64,000 nucleotides of DNA from CALINF01 sp039990395 (GTDB taxonomy: Bacteria; Pseudomonadota; Gammaproteobacteria; Pseudomonadales; Halieaceae). The translations under genes and the position numbers were made by a program. Below the pieces are notes generated by a model. The model saw only the letters and a program-made list of their open reading frames with translations, did not search any database and was not told where the DNA came from. Position 1 is the stretch's first letter. Each line of letters starts with the position of its first letter. Shown here in pieces: positions 37,115-46,521 of this stretch. The stretch lies in the NCBI GenBank assembly GCA_039990395.1, contig JBDXFZ010000008.1:7110-71109 (forward strand), read 5' to 3'.

Positions 37115-37189
37115 TAGCGCTAACAAATCCCTTTTCAGCGTGTGACAATACGCTGTTCACACTTCCAGTTTTACAGGTAAGCCTCCCGC

Positions 37190-39103
37190 ATGGCCGGACG
37201 GATTCCGCAACAGTTTCTCGATACCCTGCTCGATCGGGTGGATATCGTAGAAGTGGTGGACCGGCGCGTTAAGCTAAAAAAGGCGGGCAAAAACTACAGC
37301 GCTCGCTGCCCCTTTCACGATGAGAAAACCCCCTCGTTTAGCGTAAACGGCGAGAAGCAGTTCTATTACTGCTTTGGTTGCGGCGCAGGCGGTAACGCGC
37401 TGGGCTTCGTGATGGATTACGAGAACCTGGATTTTCCCCAGGCCGTAGAAACCCTGGCAGCCACGGTTGGGTTGGATGTACCACGTGAACCCGGTCGCGG
37501 GGGCGCCGCCAGCGAAGAGCGTTTTGAAAGCCATAAACCGCTGTACGAACTACTCGAGAAAGCCTCGCTGTTTTATCAGCAGCAACTGCGTAAACACCCC
37601 GAAGCCAAGCGGGCCGTAAGCTACCTCAAAGAGCGCGGATTGACCGGCCAAATCGCCAAGCAATTCGATGTAGGCTTTGCACCGCCGGGCTGGGACAACC
37701 TGCTGAGCGTGCTGGGCGACAGCGAAGATGCCAAAGACAAACTGCTCAAAACCGGCATGGTAGTTAAAAACGAAGCGGGCAGAATCTACGACCGCTTCCG
37801 CGATCGTGTGGTGTTCCCCATACGCGATCAGCGTGGCCGAGTGATCGGTTTTGGCGGCCGCGTGCTGGGTGATGACAAACCCAAATACCTGAACTCCCCC
37901 GAAACCGAGATCTTTCACAAAGGCAGAGAACTGTACGGGCTGTTTCAGGCGCGCAAAGCCAATCGCAGCCTGCAGCGCGTATTGGTGGTTGAAGGTTATA
38001 TGGACGTAATCGCCCTAGCGCAATACGACATCACCAATGCAACCGCCACTCTCGGCACGGCCACCAGCAAAACTCATTTGGAGCGCATTTACCGCTCCAG
38101 CCCAGAGGTGGTGTTCTGCTTTGACGGGGATGAAGCGGGTCGCAAAGCAGCCCGGCGCGCGCTGGAAGAAGCATTGCCATGCATGGAAGATGGCCGCCAG
38201 GCACGCTTTCTGTTTTTGCCCGAAGGCGAAGACCCAGACACCGTGGTACGAAGCCAAGGCAAAGAGGGCTTTGAACATCTGCTGGACAGCGCACTACCGC
38301 TGGAAACGTTTCTGTTTGAATCCGTGGCCGATGGCATCGATATCAGCAGCCTGGATGGCAAAGCACGGTTCAGCAAACAAGCACTGCCGTTCATCCGCAA
38401 GTTACCCGAGGGTGTGTACCGACAGCTGATGTTCCGAGAGCTGGCCAGGCGCACCGGGCTTGAACTCGACAGCCTCATGCAACTAGAGGCGCCGCCACTA
38501 CCCGCAGAACCAAGCTATCCGCCAGAGCGGGAGCCGCAAAGCACACCAGAATACGACGAGCCCCCACCCGACTATGGCATGGAGCAAATGCCGCACGGCG
38601 ATAATCCGCCTGACGAGGCTGGCCCAAAGCAACGTGCAGCGTTGTACGCCGGCAGCCCCGGTTATGCCAACGTGGCGCAAACTGCCATCGCGTTGCTACT
38701 GCATCGCCCCGATATTGCCAAACTGGCCGATGTGAACGTGTTGGCAGAGCTGGAGGGTGAAGACATCGCGCTACTCGTTGAACTGCTCACCTTGCTGCAA
38801 AAGCGTCCCGATTCCAATACGGCCATGCTGCTGGGTCATTGGTATGGCACACCCGAAGGCGAACTGCTGGGCCGACTTGCAGGTCAGGAGCGGCTTATTC
38901 CCACTGAGGGTATTGAGCACGAGTTCGTCGATACTATGTCGGCACTGGCCAGGCAGCCTCATCGGTCAAAACTGGATGCGCAAGTCGACAAACTGAAAGT
39001 CACCAACTACGCTGATGTGAGCGAATTGGAAAAACAGCGATTGAGGGAGCTGCTGCAGCAAAAAGCGCAGCAGGACGCCGAGCAGAACCGGCGTAAGCGC
39101 TAA
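37190..39103 (+). CDS. dnaG: DNA primase
   Basis: Synthesises RNA primers at replication forks. The 637-aa protein has an N-terminal zinc finger (CPFHDEKTPSFSV...FYYCFGCGAGGNALGF, about residues 40-70), a catalytic core with the TOPRIM motif VLVVEGYMDVIAL (about 265) and FCFDGDEAGRKAA, and a C-terminal helicase-interaction domain (after about residue 490). A Pro-rich linker (ESPPEREPQ-like, about 440-490) joins the two. It is third in the rpsU cluster. Confidence 0.97.
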   Translation: MAGRIPQQFLDTLLDRVDIVEVVDRRVKLKKAGKNYSARCPFHDEKTPSFSVNGEKQFYYCFGCGAGGNALGFVMDYENLDFPQAVETLAATVGLDVPREPGRGGAASEERFESHKPLYELLEKASLFYQQQLRKHPEAKRAVSYLKERGLTGQIAKQFDVGFAPPGWDNLLSVLGDSEDAKDKLLKTGMVVKNEAGRIYDRFRDRVVFPIRDQRGRVIGFGGRVLGDDKPKYLNSPETEIFHKGRELYGLFQARKANRSLQRVLVVEGYMDVIALAQYDITNATATLGTATSKTHLERIYRSSPEVVFCFDGDEAGRKAARRALEEALPCMEDGRQARFLFLPEGEDPDTVVRSQGKEGFEHLLDSALPLETFLFESVADGIDISSLDGKARFSKQALPFIRKLPEGVYRQLMFRELARRTGLELDSLMQLEAPPLPAEPSYPPEREPQSTPEYDEPPPDYGMEQMPHGDNPPDEAGPKQRAALYAGSPGYANVAQTAIALLLHRPDIAKLADVNVLAELEGEDIALLVELLTLLQKRPDSNTAMLLGHWYGTPEGELLGRLAGQERLIPTEGIEHEFVDTMSALARQPHRSKLDAQVDKLKVTNYADVSELEKQRLRELLQQKAQQDAEQNRRKR

Positions 39104-39257
39104 CCTCAAATCGCTAAGACACTAACATCGCCTCTTGGCGTAGCGGTTGATTTAGCAGATTTTGCCCCCATTAAGGGTAATCCATAACAGAGAACAGCCG
39201 AATGAGCCCAAAATCGGCTCAAAACACCCAAAAGACGGGTATTTCCTGGCGCTAAAG

Positions 39258-39286
39258 TAGTTAAGTTGCAGGCTTGCGGTTATAAT
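39258..39286 (+). promoter_or_regulatory. Putative promoter of rpoD
   Basis: A consensus TATAAT (39281-39286) lies 44 nt before the rpoD ATG. The -35 position is weak (TAGTTA, 17-nt spacer). Two overlapping small stems (AGCCGA/TCGGCT, GAGCC/GGCTC; 39197-39220) sit just upstream and might end dnaG transcription. It implies rpoD can be transcribed separately from dnaG. Confidence 0.5.
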
Positions 39287-39330
39287 CGCCGGCTAATTTT
39301 TTTTCGTATTTTCCTCGAAGGTTTTTGTTA

Positions 39331-41142
39331 ATGAACGACGCCGTTCAACAGCAGTCTCGCCTGAAGGCACTTATTGCCAAAGGTAAAGAGCAGGGCTATC
39401 TCACGTACGCGGAAGTGAACGATCACTTGCCGCAAGACATCTCCGACCCCGATCAGGTTGAAGATATCATCCAGATGATCAACGACATGGGAATTCAGGT
39501 GTTTGAAGAAGCACCCGATGCCGATGACCTGTTGATGACCGAGGGCGACAGCTCCGCCGACGACATCGCCGCTGCCGAAGCAGCTGCAGCGCTCGCCGCG
39601 GTTGAAACAGAAGCCGGACGCACCACCGACCCAGTGCGCATGTACATGCGCGAGATGGGCACGGTTGAGCTGCTCACCCGCGAAGGCGAAATAGTGATCG
39701 CCAAGCGCATTGAAGAAGGTATTCGTGAGCTTCTGGCTGCACTCGCACACTACCCCGGCGCCGTTCGCATGGTGCTGGATGAATACGACCTGGTTGCCAA
39801 AGAAGAGCGCCGCCTTAGCGACATCATGGTGGGCTACTTGGATCCAGCCGAAAACGTGCCCTCTGCACAGGAAATCGCCGACGCACAGGCCGCTAAAAAC
39901 GCGGGCGAAACCGATGACGAAGAGGTCGATACCGGCCCTGATCCGGTTGAGGCCAAAAAGCGCTTTTCGGCACTCAAGCGTCAGTACAACAAAACCGAAA
40001 AGGTTATTGCCGCCAAGGGCAGAAGCGATAAGACCGCTTTAAAAGAGATGGAAAAGCTGGGCGAGCTGTTCAAGTTCTTCAAGCTCACACCGCGCGTGTT
40101 TGACCCCATCTCTGAGATTCCCCGCGAAATCCTCACTGCAGTGCGCGATCAGGAACGCGAAATCATGCGCATGGCTACACGTGGCGCAGGCATGCCGCGC
40201 AAGGAATTCATCAGCACATTCCAGGGCTCAGAGTCTGACCTTAAGTGGGTCTCTCGCCAGGCCAAGAAAAAGGAATACGGCCCCAAACTTGTGGCCGAGA
40301 AGGAACTCTTCCACCGCTTGCAACGCCGTATCGCTCAGGCAGAAGAAGTCAGTGGCCTGAACGTAGCCGAGATCAAAGACATCAACCGTCGCATGTCGAT
40401 GGGTGAAGCAAGAGCACGCCGCGCCAAGAAAGAAATGGTAGAGGCAAACTTGCGCTTGGTAATCTCCATTGCCAAAAAGTACACCAACCGTGGCCTGCAG
40501 TTTTTGGATCTCATCCAGGAAGGCAATATCGGCCTGATGAAGGCGGTAGACAAGTTTGAATATCGTCGCGGCTACAAGTTTTCAACCTACGCCACCTGGT
40601 GGATTCGTCAGGCAATCACGCGCTCTATTGCGGATCAGGCCAGAACTATCCGAATTCCCGTGCACATGATCGAAACGATCAACAAGCTCAACCGTATCTC
40701 TCGTCAAATGCTGCAGGAGATGGGTCGCGAGCCCACGCCAGAAGAACTCGGCGAACGCATGGACATGCCAGAAGATAAGGTGCGCAAGGTACTCAAGATT
40801 GCGAAAGAGCCTATCTCGATGGAAACTCCCATCGGCGATGATGAAGACTCGCATCTGGGCGACTTCATCGAAGATCAAACCATCCACTCTCCCGTGGATT
40901 CGGCAACAGGCCAGGGCCTGCAGGAAGCCACGAAGGATGTACTGGCCGGTTTGACCGCTCGCGAAGCCAAAGTTCTGCGCATGCGTTTTGGTATCGATAT
41001 GAACACCGACCATACGCTGGAAGAAGTGGGCAAGCAGTTTGATGTTACGCGAGAGCGTATTCGTCAGATAGAAGCCAAAGCGCTGCGTAAGCTGCGTCAT
41101 CCCACCCGTTCAGACTACCTGCGCAGCTTCCTCGACGAGTAA
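39331..41142 (+). CDS. rpoD: Primary RNA polymerase sigma factor RpoD (sigma70)
   Basis: Directs housekeeping promoter recognition. I use ATG 39331 (MNDAVQQQSRLKALIAKG). The 603-aa protein has region 1.1, region 1.2 (DPVRMYMREMGTVELLTREGE, about residue 95), a long acidic non-conserved region, region 2 with NLRLVISIAKKY and FSTYATWWIRQAITR, region 3 (RIPVHMIETINKLNR), and region 4 with DHTLEEVGKQFDVTRERIRQIEAKALRKLRHP. The sequence matches sigma70 throughout. Confidence 0.98.
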   Translation: MNDAVQQQSRLKALIAKGKEQGYLTYAEVNDHLPQDISDPDQVEDIIQMINDMGIQVFEEAPDADDLLMTEGDSSADDIAAAEAAAALAAVETEAGRTTDPVRMYMREMGTVELLTREGEIVIAKRIEEGIRELLAALAHYPGAVRMVLDEYDLVAKEERRLSDIMVGYLDPAENVPSAQEIADAQAAKNAGETDDEEVDTGPDPVEAKKRFSALKRQYNKTEKVIAAKGRSDKTALKEMEKLGELFKFFKLTPRVFDPISEIPREILTAVRDQEREIMRMATRGAGMPRKEFISTFQGSESDLKWVSRQAKKKEYGPKLVAEKELFHRLQRRIAQAEEVSGLNVAEIKDINRRMSMGEARARRAKKEMVEANLRLVISIAKKYTNRGLQFLDLIQEGNIGLMKAVDKFEYRRGYKFSTYATWWIRQAITRSIADQARTIRIPVHMIETINKLNRISRQMLQEMGREPTPEELGERMDMPEDKVRKVLKIAKEPISMETPIGDDEDSHLGDFIEDQTIHSPVDSATGQGLQEATKDVLAGLTAREAKVLRMRFGIDMNTDHTLEEVGKQFDVTRERIRQIEAKALRKLRHPTRSDYLRSFLDE

Positions 41143-41156
41143 CTGCGCGGCCTCAA

Positions 41157-41187
41157 GCTCTGCCTTTTCTTTCTGAAAAGGCGGAGC
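41157..41187. terminator. Hairpin between rpoD and the convergent sulfatase gene
   Basis: A 12-bp stem with one G-U pair (arms 41157-41168 and 41176-41187; GCTCTGCCTTTT / AAAAGGCGGAGC) and a 7-nt loop sits between two convergent genes. This suits a bidirectional terminator. No T-run follows, so the call is by position and stem strength. Confidence 0.6.
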
Positions 41188-41189
41188 GC

Positions 41190-43127
41190 TCAGCCACCAA
41201 AGGCCGGGTACGTTCCCACGGGTAATACAAAGCCTCTCTGCGTAAGATGCTCAACAATTTGGTTGCGCGCATCCGCCTTGTTCGGCAGCTCACTCACTTT
41301 ACAAGGTTGAGGATGTCCTTTTACGCGCCCGGCCTTAAGCTCGCCAGACGCAAGGTCTAGCTCGTACCAACGCTGACAGACGGTCATCACCATCGACTCA
41401 ACGCCATATAGAGGTGGCCCGGAACCAATCAACTGAGACACGTTATCCTCCCCACGCTGAAGCTTCTCCCGACTCAGCCCTGAAGTGGAAAATACAGGCC
41501 GCAGCGGGTCGAGATCATCTACTAGCAACGACTGTCCTTCGACCCACTCTGGTATTGGCATCTCAAGATAATCCAATACCGTGGGGGTGACATCAAGCAA
41601 CTGAACAGTCGTAGTTATGCGGCCCTGCATGAACTTGCTAGGGAACCGCATAATCAGCGGTATCCGCCGCTGCACCTTCCAGCCTACAGTATGGTCAGAG
41701 CTATAAATGATAAGTGTATTGTCTAACGTACCTGCTTGCTCAAGCGCACTAATGAGCTCACCAAAATAGTTGTCAGAATCAACCAACGTATCAAGGAAAA
41801 AGGCTCTCCAATTGTCGCGGGTCCGCTTGGTAAAGTCCGCTGAAAAGTGCTTCTGCACTGGCTTATAATTGCAACAATGGGTGTCCATCAAATGGATATG
41901 CATAAAGAAAGGCTGCTGCTGTGAAGCAATGAAGTCTTTGGCAACGTCGATCCTAGCCTGATCGTTGGTGCCATACACTCGAGCCGCTTCCTTAGCCTCT
42001 ACTGCCTCATACACGCTGTCCATCGGCTTCAACCGAAGCAAATGTAGCGCCCGCTCTTCAACCCGCTGCCAAAGCCTACTGAGAAAGTACAGAGGGTTTG
42101 CCAGTGCAACTCGCGCAGAGTTGGGCACCCACTCTGCGGAGTCGCTTGCTAGAGCACGCTGGTTAGCAAAGTCAAAACCCTCCTGCATGTTCAGGTCGGG
42201 CCCATCTGCGTAGTAGCGCACTGACTCCTGAAATACCGTATAACCATAGCTTTTAAGAAGGCCTGGTAGGTGTTCGAAGGCGTCTGCCCCAATCAGCGTT
42301 TGAGGTGGGAAGATTACCTTAGTGGTTGCAGGATACTTTCCGTTAAGCATCGACACTGTGCTGCCGGTAGTGCGCGCCGCATTGGCTATGGCCGCCTCAA
42401 ATACCAGTGATTCTTGCATCAGGGAATCGAGATTGGGCGTTGTTTGTTGTTCGTACCCATAGCCAGAAATAAAATCGCTTTCTATACCATCCGTCGCAAA
42501 AAACAGGATATTAGGACGCTTACCGGTGACTTGAATATCTGGCGAATAAGCCCCCTCATGCGTCACCAATGCCTGTGCTGCAACCAGGATTCCTGCGAGC
42601 GGTAGCACCAGAGCAACGATTAACTTCCAGGCAGGTACCCGCTGTTGTTCAGGGGCGCTCGCATCCGATTTAGCCGATACCAACCTGGTTGTGATCCACA
42701 AAAATATTACGATCACTGCAATCAGATAAGCATAAGCGCCAACACCGCTCGTACTCACAATACCAAGGCCGGCCAATGTGTAGGTGAAGTTATCTACCAG
42801 CAATACCAGCAGCAGGGTGAGTACCGCAGCCCGGGGCAGTCGAAGCAAAATTCTTTGAGGCCGAGTGCGTCTGGAATTTGCAGTAACTGCTTCGCCTGCT
42901 CTCAACAACACAGTGATTAGCCAGCAACAGACCCACAGACCCAAAACAGCAGCCAGGAACGGCAGCGCAGCAACCAGTGCTATGCCAAAGCGTTCAGTCC
43001 AGGGCAACACACTGAAAAACGAAGGTTTAGTAACAAAGAATAACCACTCAAACCCGATATAGAGAAACACGGCCACTACCGTATCAACCAGCGAAGCCAG
43101 TGGGGGACGTATCGTACTGCTACTCAT
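41190..43127 (-). CDS. Membrane-anchored sulfatase/phosphotransferase of the alkaline phosphatase superfamily
   Basis: A 645-aa inner-membrane protein with about five N-terminal helices (residues 10-200), then a periplasmic sulfatase-fold domain. Motifs include NILFFATDGIESDF (first metal Asp), ARTTGSTVSMLNGKYP (nucleophile Thr/Ser region, about 253-268), HIHLMDTHCC and IYSSDHTVGWKVQRRIPL (late metal Asp-His). The layout resembles LtaS/MdoB and phosphoethanolamine transferases more than soluble arylsulfatases, which would have C/S-x-P-S-R. It is divergent from the YLDPGTGS gene, so the three genes here probably act together on a surface glycan. The exact substrate is unknown. Confidence 0.75.
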   Translation of the reverse strand: MSSSTIRPPLASLVDTVVAVFLYIGFEWLFFVTKPSFFSVLPWTERFGIALVAALPFLAAVLGLWVCCWLITVLLRAGEAVTANSRRTRPQRILLRLPRAAVLTLLLVLLVDNFTYTLAGLGIVSTSGVGAYAYLIAVIVIFLWITTRLVSAKSDASAPEQQRVPAWKLIVALVLPLAGILVAAQALVTHEGAYSPDIQVTGKRPNILFFATDGIESDFISGYGYEQQTTPNLDSLMQESLVFEAAIANAARTTGSTVSMLNGKYPATTKVIFPPQTLIGADAFEHLPGLLKSYGYTVFQESVRYYADGPDLNMQEGFDFANQRALASDSAEWVPNSARVALANPLYFLSRLWQRVEERALHLLRLKPMDSVYEAVEAKEAARVYGTNDQARIDVAKDFIASQQQPFFMHIHLMDTHCCNYKPVQKHFSADFTKRTRDNWRAFFLDTLVDSDNYFGELISALEQAGTLDNTLIIYSSDHTVGWKVQRRIPLIMRFPSKFMQGRITTTVQLLDVTPTVLDYLEMPIPEWVEGQSLLVDDLDPLRPVFSTSGLSREKLQRGEDNVSQLIGSGPPLYGVESMVMTVCQRWYELDLASGELKAGRVKGHPQPCKVSELPNKADARNQIVEHLTQRGFVLPVGTYPAFGG

Positions 43128-43130
43128 CGA

Positions 43131-43139
43131 TGGTATAAT
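43131..43139 (+). promoter_or_regulatory. Extended -10 promoter before the small YLDPGTGS gene
   Basis: TGGTATAAT is a perfect extended -10 (TG-n-TATAAT), followed by GC-rich CCGCGCC, 48 nt before the ATG. No clear -35 is present, as is normal for extended -10 promoters. It lies at the very start of the divergent sulfatase gene. Confidence 0.6.
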
Positions 43140-43187
43140 CCGCGCCTTGAAAGAGTGTCACTGGGACGTGATCCCAAGAGAATAACA

Positions 43188-43424
43188 ATGTATCGATTTC
43201 TATTCATTGCCCTTTTATTGAGCTTCTCTACTACCGCCTCGGCTTATCTTGATCCAGGCACTGGCAGTATGATTTTGCAGGGACTAATCGCGGGCATAGC
43301 GGTGGCCGGTTTTACCATCAAAACCTATTGGTACAAGCTGCGCAGTTTTTTTGGCAAAGATCAGCCCAGCAGTTTACTGGAGGAGGAAGATGACCTCTCC
43401 AGCAGTGACGACACTAAAGCCTGA
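43188..43424 (+). CDS. Small YLDPGTGS-motif membrane protein
   Basis: A 78-aa protein. ATG 43188 gives a signal peptide (MYRFLFIALLLSFSTTASA), then the mature start YLDPGTGSMILQGLIAG, one hydrophobic helix (ILQGLIAGIAVAGFTIKTYW), a basic stretch and an acidic, serine-rich tail (SSLLEEEDDLSSSDD). I remember the YLDPGTGS motif from small proteins near glycan-synthesis genes, but I know no proven function. It lies between the sulfatase and the methyltransferase. Confidence 0.8.
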   Translation: MYRFLFIALLLSFSTTASAYLDPGTGSMILQGLIAGIAVAGFTIKTYWYKLRSFFGKDQPSSLLEEEDDLSSSDDTKA

Positions 43425-43487
43425 TTTCACGGCTGTTAAACAGAGCATCGAAACACCACCCCAATACAGGCACCACGCCCTACTGAC

Positions 43488-44912
43488 ATGAGCTCCCTTC
43501 CCTCTTCGTTTCGCGACCCGAGCGGCTTCGTGTTCTCACACGATGGCACTGTCTATCGTCAAATCAACGAGAGCTTTGCTGCGGCCTTTGATCAATTTGT
43601 CGAATCGGGCCTGTATCAGGCATTGGCCGATAAGGGCTATCTTGTGAGCCACGAGGACGTGACTGCGTCGGACGTGCCACGTCAGCCAGGCTGCTACAAG
43701 GTCATCGAACCACAACAGTTGCCCTACATCTCCTATCCCTATGAGTGGAGCTTTAGCCAGCTAAAAGACGCAGCGATGCTTACGCTGCGTATCCAAACCG
43801 TTGCCCTCAAGCACGGATTCGTACTAAAAGACGCCTCTGCCTACAACATTCAGTTTGTAGGGGGTAAGCCCGTTTTTATCGACACGCTGTCGTTCGAGCC
43901 CTACGTAGACGGCACGCCCTGGGTAGCCTATCGACAGTACTGCCAACATTTCCTCGCACCGCTTGCGCTGATGTCCTACGTAGATGTGGATCTGGGCAAA
44001 CTTCTGGTTACCCACATAGACGGCGTGCCACTGGCACTGGCAAGCAAGCTGCTACCCACTCGCACACGTTTGAGCTATGCGCTACAGGCACATATTCATG
44101 TGCATGCAAAATTGCAGTCAGACTATGCCGATGCCGCCGGAGACTCAGGCAGCAATAGTGCCAAGACAGATTCAGCGACCAAGGCGAACAAAGCCAAGCT
44201 CTCAGCCAGTGGATTGCAGGCAATTGTAGAAAGCCTGGCCAGCATCGTTCGAAAGCTGGAATGGAAGCCACCTGCTACCGAATGGGGCGACTACTACGAT
44301 CACACCAATTACAGCGACGACTCAACCTCGCGGAAGAAAGAGCTCGTGGCGCATTTGCTGTCGTGCATCGAGCAACCATTGAATGTTGTTCACGACCTGG
44401 GCGCGAATACAGGCGAATACAGCCGCATTGCCGCAGAGCATGCCGATCTCGTGGTGTCGCAGGATATCGATCCCGTGGCTGTAGAACGTAACTATCGCCA
44501 GGTTAAAGCCAGCGAGCCACGCAATGTGCTGCCCCTACTGCAAGATCTTTTTTCACCGTCACCCGCGATAGGCTGGGCGAACGAAGAGCGAGATTCCTTT
44601 CGTCAGCGCGGCCGCTGTGATGCATTGATGGCACTGGCACTCGTGCATCATCTTGCGATTAGTAACAACACGCCGCTCGATAGAATCGCGGAGCTGTTTG
44701 CAGAGCTCGCCGACTGGCTAATCATCGAATTTGTACCCAAAACAGACTCGCAGGTTATCCGCCTGTTAGAAACCCGGCAGGATATCTTCCCCCACTACAC
44801 CGAAGACGGATTTGAGCAGGCATTTGGGGAGTATTTTGAGATAACACAGAAAGAAGCGGTAACTGGCAGCGAGCGCAGCTTGTACCTAATGCAGTCTCGC
44901 GCGCAGCGATAG
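43488..44912 (+). CDS. Large SAM-dependent methyltransferase (NoeA-like)
   Basis: A 474-aa protein. The N-terminal 270 residues (FRDPSGFVFSHDGTVYRQIN...LKDASAYNIQFVGGKPVFIDTLSFEPY) match what I recall of nodulation NoeA-type methyltransferases, whose N-terminal part resembles a degenerate kinase fold with a DxxxxN-like loop. The C-terminal part carries class I methyltransferase motifs: VVHDLGANTGEYSRIAA (motif I, about 303) and DALMALALVHHLAISN. It likely methylates a glycan or lipid-linked sugar. It follows the YLDPGTGS gene by 63 nt, so both may share a promoter. Confidence 0.75.
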   Translation: MSSLPSSFRDPSGFVFSHDGTVYRQINESFAAAFDQFVESGLYQALADKGYLVSHEDVTASDVPRQPGCYKVIEPQQLPYISYPYEWSFSQLKDAAMLTLRIQTVALKHGFVLKDASAYNIQFVGGKPVFIDTLSFEPYVDGTPWVAYRQYCQHFLAPLALMSYVDVDLGKLLVTHIDGVPLALASKLLPTRTRLSYALQAHIHVHAKLQSDYADAAGDSGSNSAKTDSATKANKAKLSASGLQAIVESLASIVRKLEWKPPATEWGDYYDHTNYSDDSTSRKKELVAHLLSCIEQPLNVVHDLGANTGEYSRIAAEHADLVVSQDIDPVAVERNYRQVKASEPRNVLPLLQDLFSPSPAIGWANEERDSFRQRGRCDALMALALVHHLAISNNTPLDRIAELFAELADWLIIEFVPKTDSQVIRLLETRQDIFPHYTEDGFEQAFGEYFEITQKEAVTGSERSLYLMQSRAQR

Positions 44913-44933
44913 AAATAGAATACCGCAGCACGC

Positions 44934-44962
44934 TTTAAAGATAGTTCGCCGGACACTATAAT
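44934..44962 (+). promoter_or_regulatory. Promoter of the tRNA gene
   Basis: TATAAT (44957-44962) preceded at 17 nt by TTTAAA (44934-44939) and followed by GCGCCGGC, a GC-rich discriminator typical of stringently controlled stable-RNA promoters. It lies 21 nt before the tRNA 5' end. Confidence 0.7.
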
Positions 44963-44983
44963 GCGCCGGCAATCCCCTCTTCA

Positions 44984-45060
44984 GGGCCCATAGCTCAGCT
45001 GGTTAGAGCATCCGACTCATAATCGGCAGGTCGAAGGTTCAAGTCCTTCTGGGCCCACCA
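44984..45060 (+). tRNA. tRNA with anticodon CAU (Met or Ile2)
   Basis: A 77-nt tRNA with encoded CCA. The acceptor stem pairs GGGCCCA with TGGGCCC. The D-arm reads GCTCAGCTGGTTAGAGC, the anticodon loop is CTCATAA and the T-arm loop is TTCAAGT. Anticodon CAU can be elongator Met or lysidine-modified Ile; the loop alone does not decide. The first anticodon-stem pair is mismatched (T-C). It lies downstream of the rpoD region as in Pseudomonas. Its 3' half is copied three more times downstream, marking it as an integration target. Confidence 0.93.
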
Positions 45061-45142
45061 TTTTCTATATATTTCATAGACTTATAACTGCTTAGAGCGT
45101 CCGACTATGAGTAGTGACTCATAGACTGGAGTCGGTGGGTGT
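45061..45142 (+). repeat. tRNA-downstream flank repeat, copy 1
   Basis: The 80 nt after the intact tRNA recur, with changes, after copy 2 (48150-48229). Within it, TTAGAGCGTCCGACT resembles the tRNA's own 5' half (TTAGAGCATCCGACT), as if a displaced half-tRNA lay here. A stem CTATGAG/CTCATAG (45105-45124) nests inside CCGACT/AGTCGG (45101-45135). The first 45 nt also align loosely after copies 3 and 4. Nothing else was recognised up to the porin stop at 45223. Confidence 0.7.
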
Positions 45143-45222
45143 GTTCTTTGAATTCAACCGATAAGTACAAGCACGCTCACGCCGTAGCCTGGTTCCGCAT
45201 CCCTATAGGTTTTTGTGATGGG

Positions 45223-46488
45223 TTAAAGCGTCAGGCGAATTCGCAGTCCGCTAACCCAGACCGTGGTTTCCTTATCGTTGAGTGCCGGGTCGCGCAATAA
45301 TTGTAAGTTCGGCGTAATGGCCAGATTCTCTGACAATTGCAGGCGGTAAAACAACTCACCAGTGATCTGCGCTCCCAGTTCATCCTGCGGAGGTTGACCC
45401 CAGTTCCCTGCGAAACCTAGCAAGTCCGAATTCCGGCGGAATTTACGCATAAAACCAAAAGTGTAAGATTCTTCATAAAAAGCAGCTTCACCATCGGCCC
45501 AACCAGCGCGCCCGAAAAACATCCAGCGAAGATCCTCGGTAGTCCAGTTGGCGCCCACAGCAACCCCTTGAGCAGACTCCAGGCCAACCTCCTCGCGATC
45601 GTCCACATGCCAGGCCATCACATGAATATTGGTGGTATAGCGGTCATCGCGGCTCGGGGACCAACCTATCTCCCCCCATTTAAAAAATTCAGAGCCGTCA
45701 CGCAACCATTCGTAGTTGGTAAGGCTGCCATTGGCATCATTGATCGAGCCCTGAAAGTAGAAGTTGTCATCAACCCAACTGCCACCGCCGAAGCCCCAGG
45801 ACGCGTCGGGAAAGGCGATCGCCGGGTTTAGCAGAGTTGCCAAGTTACTAAATGCTGTCCAGGGGTTTGCGTAGCCGAGCACCGACAGGTAATCCATAGG
45901 ATCGAAACGACCAGCAATTACCCCACCGCCGTCACCGATGCCCTGCTGCCAGTTGAAATCGATGAGCTCCCATCCAATATCGTTAAACAGAACAGCCGTC
46001 TGGCCAATATAGCCAGCCTCGGCACCAAGACCAGCAGCAGTAACATCCCCGGAGATCTTGTGGCGATTGTCTACCTTGAAAACCAACCTACCGGCGTTCT
46101 TATCTTCTCGGTTAAAGGGCGTCCACTCTCCATATGCTCGAAGTATGCCTGAGAAAGCATAGTTCTCATCGGTCAGTGATTCGTCCAGGTGCTGGTAGTA
46201 AGTGGTGTAGTCAGTGCCAAAGCGCAAACCATACTCCTTATTCACCCGGCTCTTGAAATCCCACCAGCCCTGCATTGAGTCGTCAATTTGAGGGAAGCGC
46301 AGCAGCGGTTCGGTTCGAAGGTCTTCTTCTATGAGTAAGCGCGATGGGGTATTGGGCGAACCAAAGTTATTCCCGCGGTCTGTATAACCTGCCAAATTTT
46401 CGGCTGAGCCAGAGTCAGAATTTTCCGAGGACAGCGCAACGGCAGGACCCATCAAAGCCCCCAGCAGTATCCAGTTTCGCATCGCCAT
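45223..46488 (-). CDS. OprB-family carbohydrate-type porin, module A
   Basis: Outer-membrane channel of about 421 aa. An N-terminal signal peptide (MRNWILLGALMGPAVALSS) is followed by a region with QGWWDFKSRVNKEYGLRFGTDYTTYYQ and many alternating strands with aromatic belts. IAGRFDPMDYLSVLGYANPWTAFSN and AFPDASWGFGGGSW are the recognisable OprB-like cores. It ends in SGLRIRLTL, close to the Phe/aromatic terminus of porins, though with Leu. Translation could begin at 46488 or 46482. It lies downstream of the dipeptidase gene in the same direction. The paralogue in module B has the same motifs in the same order. Confidence 0.85.
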   Translation of the reverse strand: MAMRNWILLGALMGPAVALSSENSDSGSAENLAGYTDRGNNFGSPNTPSRLLIEEDLRTEPLLRFPQIDDSMQGWWDFKSRVNKEYGLRFGTDYTTYYQHLDESLTDENYAFSGILRAYGEWTPFNREDKNAGRLVFKVDNRHKISGDVTAAGLGAEAGYIGQTAVLFNDIGWELIDFNWQQGIGDGGGVIAGRFDPMDYLSVLGYANPWTAFSNLATLLNPAIAFPDASWGFGGGSWVDDNFYFQGSINDANGSLTNYEWLRDGSEFFKWGEIGWSPSRDDRYTTNIHVMAWHVDDREEVGLESAQGVAVGANWTTEDLRWMFFGRAGWADGEAAFYEESYTFGFMRKFRRNSDLLGFAGNWGQPPQDELGAQITGELFYRLQLSENLAITPNLQLLRDPALNDKETTVWVSGLRIRLTL

Positions 46489-46521
46489 CAAGAAATTCGC
46501 TTGAACCCTTTCCGTCGTTTT

